Assembly: GCA_900321915.1 (NCBI GenBank) | Contig: ONXW01000126.1 | Span: 1-6,172 of the forward strand | Direction of reading: 5' to 3' | DNA length: 6,172 nucleotides | From: an uncultured Eubacteriales bacterium | GTDB lineage: Bacteria; Bacillota; Clostridia; Lachnospirales; Lachnospiraceae | Shown here: in pieces, positions 1 to 4,735 of the stretch | Layout: every line of letters begins with the position of its first letter | Numbering within the stretch: the first letter of the stretch is position 1 | Notes under the pieces: generated by a model | The model's database searches: none | What the model was told of the DNA's origin: nothing | Seen by the model: only the letters and a program-made list of their open reading frames with translations | Made by a program: the position numbers and the translations under genes

Positions 1-1636
1 AACCGGTAAAAGCGTGCTGAATGGGATTGCCATCGGCAAAATCAAGATATTCCGGGCCCCGAGTATAGAGATCAGCGATTCCCTGACAGATAACCCGGAA
101 AAAGAAGCGGAGCGGTTTGAGGAAGCGCGCCAGAAAGCCATTGACCAGCAGAATGTTCTGTATGAGAAGGCAAAAGCGGAAGCAGGCGAAGAAAACGCCG
201 AGATTTTCAGCGTGCACGCCATGATGCTGGAGGACGAAGACCTGGTCGACGCCACAAACGAGATCATTATGTCCCAGAAGCACCAGGCGGAGTACGCCGT
301 AAAAGTAGCGTTTGACAATCAGGCAAAGGTCTTTGCCGAGATGGAAGACGCCTATTTCCAGGCCCGCAGCGCGGATATCCTGGACATCGAACAGTCGGTC
401 CTGAATTATCTCCTCGGCATCGACACTGACAGTATGCAGGGTACGGAACCGGCTATCCTTGTAGCCGAAGATTTCGCTCCTTCAGAGACAGTCCGCCTGG
501 AGAAATCCCTTCTTCTCGGCATGATCACGAGGGAAGGCAGCACCAACAGCCATACGGCTATCCTGGCACGCAGCATGAACCTTCCGGCCCTGGTGCAGTG
601 CAAGGAGGTCGATGACAGCTGGGACGGAAAGCTCGCCATTATCGACGGCTATAACCACTGCGCGTATATTGACCCCACACCGGACCTTCTGGATTCCCTG
701 ACCAAACGGCAGAAGGAAGATGACGCCAAACGCGCGCTTCTGCAGGAGCTGAAGGGGAAGGACAATACCACCATCGACGGAAAGACCATCAAGATCTTTG
801 CCAATATCGGCGGTCCGAAGGACATCGGCCTGGTACAGCAGAATGACGCCGGCGGCGTAGGACTCTTCCGCTCAGAATTTGTGTACCTGAACAGCAAGGA
901 TTACCCCTCAGAGGAAGACCAGTTCCAGGCATACAAGCATGTGCTGGAATCCCTGGCCCCGAAGCAGATCATCATCCGCACATGCGATATCGGCGCGGAC
1001 AAGATGGTAGACTACATGAAACTGGACAAGGAGGAAAACCCGGCCCTCGGATACCGGGCTATCCGCATCTGCCTGACCAGGAAGGATTTCTTCAAGACGC
1101 AGCTGAGAGCCCTTCTCCGGGCTTCCGCATACGGCAATCTCGGCATCATGTTCCCCATGATCATCAGCGTGCGGGAACTCAGGGAATGCAAGGATATCCT
1201 GGCGGAGTGCCGGAAAGAACTGGAAGCGGAAGGCGCCAAGGTCGGCAAATACACCGTCGGAATCATGATCGAAACCCCGGCGGCTGCGCTCTGCGCGGAT
1301 GATCTGGCGAAGGACTGCGAGTTCTTCTCCATCGGCACCAATGACCTCACCCAGTACACCTGTGCCCTTGACCGCCAGAACGCGAAGCTCGAGCCGTTCT
1401 CCGACACCCATCATCCGGCGGTTCTCCGCGAGATCCAGATGGCGGTTGACGCGGGACACCGCAACGGCATATGGGTCGGTATCTGCGGCGAACTCGGCGC
1501 AGACCCGACGCTCACGGAAACCTTCCTCCGCATGGGGGTTGACGAGCTCTCCGTGAATCCTGTCAGCATCCTGCCGCTCAGGAAGATTGTCAGAGGCCTC
1601 GACCTCAGGCTTCCGGAAGGATCTTCAGCAGAATAA
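1..1636 (+). CDS. ptsI: Phosphoenolpyruvate-protein phosphotransferase (PTS Enzyme I), 5'-partial
   Basis: Enzyme I takes phosphate from phosphoenolpyruvate on a histidine and passes it to HPr, the first step of sugar uptake by the cytoplasmic phosphotransferase system. Numbering from the GTG at 14, the phosphohistidine motif TNSHTAILAR has the active His180. The PEP-binding barrel follows: GVGLFRSEF (Arg286), RTCDIGADK (Arg322), NPALGYRAIRI, IMIETPAAAL (Glu420, metal ligand), SIGTNDLTQY (Asp444) and GICGELGAD with the catalytic Cys491. All expected catalytic residues are present. The frame stays open to the left edge, encoding Thr-Gly-Lys-Ser before the GTG. Clostridial Enzyme I proteins commonly begin with such a TGKSV stretch, so the true start is probably a few codons outside the window and the GTG is internal (inference). 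Only the extreme N-terminus is missing; about 540 residues fits clostridial family members. No HPr gene is visible. No hairpin terminator follows the stop, so read-through into feoA is possible. Confidence 0.96.
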   Translation, partial: TGKSVLNGIAIGKIKIFRAPSIEISDSLTDNPEKEAERFEEARQKAIDQQNVLYEKAKAEAGEENAEIFSVHAMMLEDEDLVDATNEIIMSQKHQAEYAVKVAFDNQAKVFAEMEDAYFQARSADILDIEQSVLNYLLGIDTDSMQGTEPAILVAEDFAPSETVRLEKSLLLGMITREGSTNSHTAILARSMNLPALVQCKEVDDSWDGKLAIIDGYNHCAYIDPTPDLLDSLTKRQKEDDAKRALLQELKGKDNTTIDGKTIKIFANIGGPKDIGLVQQNDAGGVGLFRSEFVYLNSKDYPSEEDQFQAYKHVLESLAPKQIIIRTCDIGADKMVDYMKLDKEENPALGYRAIRICLTRKDFFKTQLRALLRASAYGNLGIMFPMIISVRELRECKDILAECRKELEAEGAKVGKYTVGIMIETPAAALCADDLAKDCEFFSIGTNDLTQYTCALDRQNAKLEPFSDTHHPAVLREIQMAVDAGHRNGIWVGICGELGADPTLTETFLRMGVDELSVNPVSILPLRKIVRGLDLRLPEGSSAE

Positions 1637-1650
1637 GACGCGGAAGATAC

Positions 1651-1678
1651 TTGACACAGCCTCGGATGTTAGTATAAT
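1651..1678 (+). promoter_or_regulatory. SigA-type promoter for the feoA unit
   Basis: A perfect TTGACA (1651-1656) and a perfect TATAAT (1673-1678) are separated by 16 bp. The -35 box begins 14 bases after the ptsI stop. Transcription should start near 1684-1686, about 40 bases before the feoA ATG. Both hexamers match the housekeeping sigma factor consensus, so without a repressor this should be a strong promoter, which fits a repressed metal-uptake gene. Confidence 0.85.
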
Positions 1679-1679
1679 A

Positions 1680-1691
1680 TAACTTAAGTTA
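1680..1691 (+). promoter_or_regulatory. Palindromic operator candidate over the feoA transcription start
   Basis: TAACTTAAGTTA is a perfect 12-bp palindrome lying one base after the -10 box and centred on the predicted start of transcription. It is followed by GTTAA, so GTTA occurs twice in tandem (1688-1695). Position and AT-rich TTAACTT-like half sites resemble operators of DtxR/MntR-family metal-dependent repressors, such as the SloR/ScaR sites of streptococci. This is a resemblance from memory. Binding by a Fur or DtxR-type repressor is inferred, and no regulator gene of either family is in the window. Confidence 0.5.
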
Positions 1692-1709
1692 GTTAATGCA
1701 AACATCATG

Positions 1710-1715
1710 AGGAGG
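1710..1715 (+). promoter_or_regulatory. Ribosome binding site of feoA
   Basis: AGGAGG lies 8 bases before the ATG at 1724. This fixes that start over the second in-frame ATG at 1739, which would be 23 bases away from the site. Confidence 0.85.
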
Positions 1716-1723
1716 CAGCTTGA

Positions 1724-1936
1724 ATGATACCCTTATCAATGGCAAAACCCGGAGAAACCGTAACCATCCGCCGCATTACAGGAAAAGACGAGGTGCGGCA
1801 GCACCTGGCGGAGCTGGGTTTCGTTGAAAATACCGATGTCACGGTCGTCAGTGAGCTGGCAGGCAACCTGATTGTCCAGGTAAAGGACAGCCGGGTTGCC
1901 CTGGACAAAACCATGGCTGCAAGAATCATGTTCTGA
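1724..1936 (+). CDS. feoA: FeoA-family ferrous iron transport protein
   Basis: This 70-residue protein is a single FeoA domain, the small cytosolic SH3-like beta-barrel that works with the ferrous iron permease FeoB. The family pattern is visible: an N-terminal KPGETVTIRRI strand (residues 8-18), a short helix and turn HLAELGFVENTDVTVV (27-42), and the closing GNLIVQVKDSRVALDKTMAARI (47-68), matching the usual FeoA end in which a Gly-rich turn is followed by an SRxAL strand and a helix. Length (usually about 70-80 residues) is normal. It is the first gene after a strong promoter with an operator-like palindrome, so repression by metal is likely. It lies 22 bases upstream of a Cys-rich peptide gene with which it is presumably co-transcribed. 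In many clostridia this type of FeoA is followed by a second FeoA and FeoB; neither is here, so its FeoB partner must be elsewhere or absent. Confidence 0.92.
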   Translation: MIPLSMAKPGETVTIRRITGKDEVRQHLAELGFVENTDVTVVSELAGNLIVQVKDSRVALDKTMAARIMF

Positions 1937-1943
1937 TGAAAGA

Positions 1944-1950
1944 AAGAAGG
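1944..1950 (+). promoter_or_regulatory. Ribosome binding site of the Cys-rich peptide gene
   Basis: AAGAAGG, 8 bases before the ATG at 1959, selects that start rather than the in-frame ATG at 1896, which lies inside feoA and would add 21 residues unlike the family before the membrane segment. Confidence 0.65.
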
Positions 1951-1958
1951 TATCCGTC

Positions 1959-2126
1959 ATGAATCTGGCAAGTTATATTGTGGCAGCCATCATTGTCCTG
2001 ATTGTCGCCGCAAATATCCTGCGGTGGGTACAGAACCGCAGAAACGGGACGGGCGGCTGCTCCTGCGGCTGTGAGAGCTGCGGAAGCAGAGGTTTCTGCC
2101 ATCCGGAGAAAAAAGAAGCACGGTAA
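1959..2126 (+). CDS. FeoB-associated Cys-rich membrane peptide
   Basis: A 55-residue peptide with one hydrophobic membrane segment (about residues 4-22, SYIVAAIIVLIVAANIL), then a basic RNRR-like stretch (22-28), then a short tail with five cysteines at positions 34, 36, 38, 41 and 47 and His48. This layout (N-terminal single TM helix, positive stop-transfer residues, cytosolic Cys cluster) is that of the FeoB-associated Cys-rich membrane proteins found at the end of many clostridial feo operons. The cysteines could bind iron or another metal, or deliver it; the function of the family is not firmly established. The start is set by the AAGAAGG site and by the membrane helix beginning right after Met. 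It follows feoA by 22 bases and is closed by a strong terminator. The oddity is that feoB, normally directly upstream of this gene, is missing. Confidence 0.85.
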   Translation: MNLASYIVAAIIVLIVAANILRWVQNRRNGTGGCSCGCESCGSRGFCHPEKKEAR

Positions 2127-2130
2127 CGGA

Positions 2131-2166
2131 ACAGGGGGATGTCCTTTGCGACATCCCCCTGTTTTT
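2131..2166 (+). terminator. Rho-independent terminator of the feoA unit
   Basis: A perfect 13-bp inverted repeat (ACAGGGGGATGTC at 2131-2143 and its complement at 2150-2162) encloses a 6-base loop CTTTGC and is followed directly by TTTTT (2162-2166). It starts five bases after the stop of the Cys-rich gene. The minus-strand operon ends at 2183, so the hairpin sits between convergent genes. Read from the minus strand it has no adjacent U tract, so it is convincing only for plus-strand transcripts. Confidence 0.93.
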
Positions 2167-2182
2167 ACAGAGTATTGATATT

Positions 2183-3976
2183 TTACGGATACCTGCGCTC
2201 CAGCTTATGCCGGAGCGTATTTCTGTCTGTCTGGTTCTTTTCTGTCAGCTGCCCGGCAAACCCCCGGAATGCGGCGCAGAGCACCGGATGGCTCACCCCG
2301 AAGGATAATTCCGGCCTCGCCGCGTAGCTGACCCTGGTAAGAGTCTCCGTGATCAGCAGTTTCATATTCGGGAAAGGCGTCTCCGGAAGCGGGTAAAAAC
2401 AATACCCCGGGTAGCGCTCGGAGAGCCGGATGATATTCCCGATGTGAGCCGCATACTGTTCCGGTGTATAGTACACCGGTTCCATCCCCGGAACCCTGTC
2501 CACCTCCACTTTCCCCGCAAACAGTTCCTCGTCCTCCGCGAGGGTGGTACACTCGATGACGCGTCCATTTTCCAGCTGTTCCAGAAGGTTCCTGTTCATT
2601 CTCTCCCACGTTTTGAGGAGTTCGGGACTGCCGAAGCTTTCCGCAAGGCTGCGGGGCATCGACGCGACAGTCAGGGCGCTCTGGATGACGGCAACCTCCT
2701 CTCCGGAAGGACCCGGCTCCAGGGTGCCGAACCGCACCAGGGGCCTGGCATGCTGCATCAGCTGCCGGTATTCCTCCTCCAGGGCGCGCAGCTCCGCCTC
2801 CCCGGTGTGGTAGTGATATATCCCGCCCCCGCCGGTTCCCGCAACATGGAAACCCTCGATACAGGCCAGGCCGGGCGCCAGGAAAATGGTGTGGTTAAAG
2901 TGGGATGTCTGCCTCTGCTTGCAGTAGAAGGATTCAATCATCCCGGAAGTATACAGGGGAAGCCAGCTGCTGATTGCCTTCGAGAGTTCTTCGGCATTGC
3001 GGTCAATGTTGTGAATAATCCATATGTGGGTGCCGTTCCTGACAGCAGCGCCCATGAGAGAAGCCCATTTTGCCAGATATTCCCGGTCAGAGATGAGCCA
3101 GTCCATCCCTTCATCGGAATAAAGAAACAGCTCCTTCCCATTCCCTGACAAGACATTGCCGAGAAACCGCAGCACGGCGGACCTTAGTCCCTCTTCTCCC
3201 AGGTAGGCTGTCCGCTTATCCGACAGAATCTCCGGGGGGGCCGCTTCTTTCACCGAAGGAAGCTCGATTCCGGTATCCCCGGTGAAGCTGTCAAAGTCCT
3301 CCAGCAGGTTTTCGGCTATCAGCACATTCCTGTCCTGCAGGTCACTGTCCTGGTACAGCCAGAAGACAAAATCTTCCTCATCAATCATGTCCTCCGGCAC
3401 CTGCATGAGCCGCGACAGGTCTTTCATCTGCCCGTTTTTCTGCAGGCGTTCAAACAGCACATGGCTCATCCGGGACGCGATCTGCCTGTTTCCCTGCGGG
3501 CTCCGGACGCCGTTGCGGTAGCGGCTTATCAGCGACGCGTCAATATGGACAAGACGGCTCAGGCGGATATTGGACAGCTCCGTCATGGTCATAATAGCGT
3601 CCAGCCGCTCTCCGAAAGAACGGAACACAGGCTTTGCGGGCTTCGACCTGGGCGTTTTCCTGGAAGCACCCTCCTGCCGCGCTTCTTCCCCGCTGTCTTC
3701 AAACAGCCAGTCCGAAACAGCCTGTTTTATCTCCTCCGCAGATCCTGACGGCGAAGCGCCGACCACTTTGCAGAGACGTCCCAGCTCATTCCGGTTATCG
3801 GAAAAGAGGTAAATGCCGTTTACCAGCTTCTCCGCCGTCCTTCCTGACGCTCCCGGCACACGGCGGCCGCCGCGCATATGGCTGATATTGGTCCTGTCAA
3901 AGCCCGCATACCTGGCAATACTGCCGTTGTCAGCGCCGATTGCTGTGAGCAGTTCACTCAGTCGCTCACGGAACAT
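2183..3976 (-). CDS. Putative transcriptional regulator with two tandem HTH-like units (unrecognised family)
   Basis: I do not recognise a named family for this 597-residue protein. Residues about 1-58 and 118-175 each look like an XRE/lambda-repressor-like helix-turn-helix. They match each other: RERL and GERL at the start, then FDRTNISHMRGGRRVP (26-41) against IDASLISRYRNGVRSP (145-160), and each is followed by a helical stretch ending in DWLFEDS or FWLYQDS. So a unit of about 95 residues is duplicated, joined by a charged, Lys/Arg/Pro-rich linker (about 95-117). The larger part (about 255-597) has no motif I can name. It includes LFLYSDEGMDWLISD (283-297), a likely alpha/beta region with THIWIIHNIDR (316-326), and a Gly run in GTGGGGIYHYH (380-390). 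No membrane segment or signal peptide is seen. Similar large HTH proteins, uncharacterised, occur in clostridia (recollection only). The ATG is supported by AAGGAGG at 3984-3990, 7 bases upstream. It follows fdhD by 26 bases, so it is probably co-transcribed with the formate dehydrogenase genes; a regulatory link is inferred. Confidence 0.75.
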   Translation of the reverse strand: MFRERLSELLTAIGADNGSIARYAGFDRTNISHMRGGRRVPGASGRTAEKLVNGIYLFSDNRNELGRLCKVVGASPSGSAEEIKQAVSDWLFEDSGEEARQEGASRKTPRSKPAKPVFRSFGERLDAIMTMTELSNIRLSRLVHIDASLISRYRNGVRSPQGNRQIASRMSHVLFERLQKNGQMKDLSRLMQVPEDMIDEEDFVFWLYQDSDLQDRNVLIAENLLEDFDSFTGDTGIELPSVKEAAPPEILSDKRTAYLGEEGLRSAVLRFLGNVLSGNGKELFLYSDEGMDWLISDREYLAKWASLMGAAVRNGTHIWIIHNIDRNAEELSKAISSWLPLYTSGMIESFYCKQRQTSHFNHTIFLAPGLACIEGFHVAGTGGGGIYHYHTGEAELRALEEEYRQLMQHARPLVRFGTLEPGPSGEEVAVIQSALTVASMPRSLAESFGSPELLKTWERMNRNLLEQLENGRVIECTTLAEDEELFAGKVEVDRVPGMEPVYYTPEQYAAHIGNIIRLSERYPGYCFYPLPETPFPNMKLLITETLTRVSYAARPELSFGVSHPVLCAAFRGFAGQLTEKNQTDRNTLRHKLERRYP

Positions 3977-4002
3977 TGCCGTCCCTCCTTTCCGCCTGTC
4001 TG

Positions 4003-4734
4003 TTACAATCCTGTTTCATACTGGTCAGGCCACGCGCGCCAGATGAGGATAAGCCCCTTTTTACGCGCATATTCCACCGCTTCCGCGGTGGTCACGGACT
4101 TGGCGGCGAGGACCGGTATCCCGGCCCGCACCACCTTCTGCACCATATCCTTCGGAACGCGCCCCGAGGTGAACAGGACGCACTCCTCCGGAGGAATCTC
4201 CCGCAGAAGCGCCGCGCCGATGACCTTGTCGACGGCATTGTGCCGTCCGATGTCCTCGGACCGGTACACAATCTCACCGTCTCTTAAGAGCATGCAGCTG
4301 TGGGTTCCCTGCGACGCTGCGTGAAGGGCAGTCTCCTCCCGGAAGGCCTCCGCCAGGGAAAACACCGTCTCACTGGTAAATGATGTGAGCCCGGAAGGCG
4401 CCCCGGAGCGGTCGTCCCGCCGGTTCCGGCCCTGTTTTTCCGCTCCCCTGTCCTTCCCCGCATCCGGTTTTTTCAGGGCAAATGAAATCTTACCCCCGTC
4501 CTTTTCCAGGGCGATGGATTCAATCTCCTCCGCCGAGCGGAGAATGCCCGCGGAAAAGAGCCATCCCGCCGCCAGCTCCCGGAGATCGCACGCCGTGCAC
4601 ACAAGCTTTGCAAGGGTTTCCCCGTCCGCACAGATCTCCAGTTCATGCTCCGAGAGAAGGCAGGTCTCCGCTTCCTCGGTCCCGCCGTCAGGCCGGACGC
4701 GGGTCACTCGGGTATACACCACGGTATCATTCAT
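4003..4734 (-). CDS. fdhD: Formate dehydrogenase accessory sulfurtransferase FdhD, catalytic Cys loop missing in this frame
   Basis: FdhD carries sulfur from a cysteine desulfurase to the bis-molybdopterin guanine dinucleotide cofactor of formate dehydrogenase, which needs it for activity. The 243-residue product shows CDLRELAAGWLFSAGIL (49-65), matching the usual DLEELAxGFLxSEGII, then GTHSCMLL (143-150), the signature EDIGRHNAVDKVIG (160-173), FTSGRVPKDMVQK (188-200) and the end GLILIWRAWPDQ (227-238). Length is near normal. Oddity: the family's active-site loop (TGCGVCG in E. coli, with Cys121 and Cys124) should fall near residues 90-95, but residues 88-114 are instead a charged, low-complexity stretch without cysteine. 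The -1 frame here encodes Thr-Gly-Cys-Gly. As written, the protein may be inactive or the sequence may hold compensating indels. The start at 4734 is chosen because GGAGG is 6 bases upstream and it begins one base after the upstream gene's stop; the longer start at 4791 lies inside that gene. Confidence 0.9.
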   Translation of the reverse strand: MNDTVVYTRVTRVRPDGGTEEAETCLLSEHELEICADGETLAKLVCTACDLRELAAGWLFSAGILRSAEEIESIALEKDGGKISFALKKPDAGKDRGAEKQGRNRRDDRSGAPSGLTSFTSETVFSLAEAFREETALHAASQGTHSCMLLRDGEIVYRSEDIGRHNAVDKVIGAALLREIPPEECVLFTSGRVPKDMVQKVVRAGIPVLAAKSVTTAEAVEYARKKGLILIWRAWPDQYETGL

Positions 4735-4735
4735 C

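Noticed and set aside
908..1459. 183-residue open frame antisense to ptsI
   Set aside because: It mirrors a strongly conserved gene in GC-rich DNA, has no recognisable motif, and is a shadow frame.
1896..1958. Longer start for the Cys-rich peptide at 1896
   Set aside because: It overlaps feoA and adds residues unlike the family before the membrane helix; the ATG at 1959 has its own ribosome binding site.
2139..2327. 62-residue plus-strand frame beginning in the terminator hairpin
   Set aside because: Its start codon is in the stem of a strong terminator and it runs into the 3' end of the regulator on the other strand.
2444..3148. 234-residue plus-strand frame opposite the regulator
   Set aside because: No ribosome binding site or family motif; the opposite strand has a full-length coherent protein with internal repeats.
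3234..3240. G7 run (C7 on the coding strand) in the regulator as a possible phase-variation site
   Set aside because: Seven bases in a GC-rich gene is unremarkable; the frame is intact through it (Ala-Ala-Pro-Pro) and no second signal supports switching.
4467..4473. A6 run in fdhD as a programmed frameshift site
   Set aside because: The -1 frame soon hits a stop, a second shift would be needed to reach the conserved C-terminal half, and no stimulatory hairpin is evident; compensated indels explain it better.
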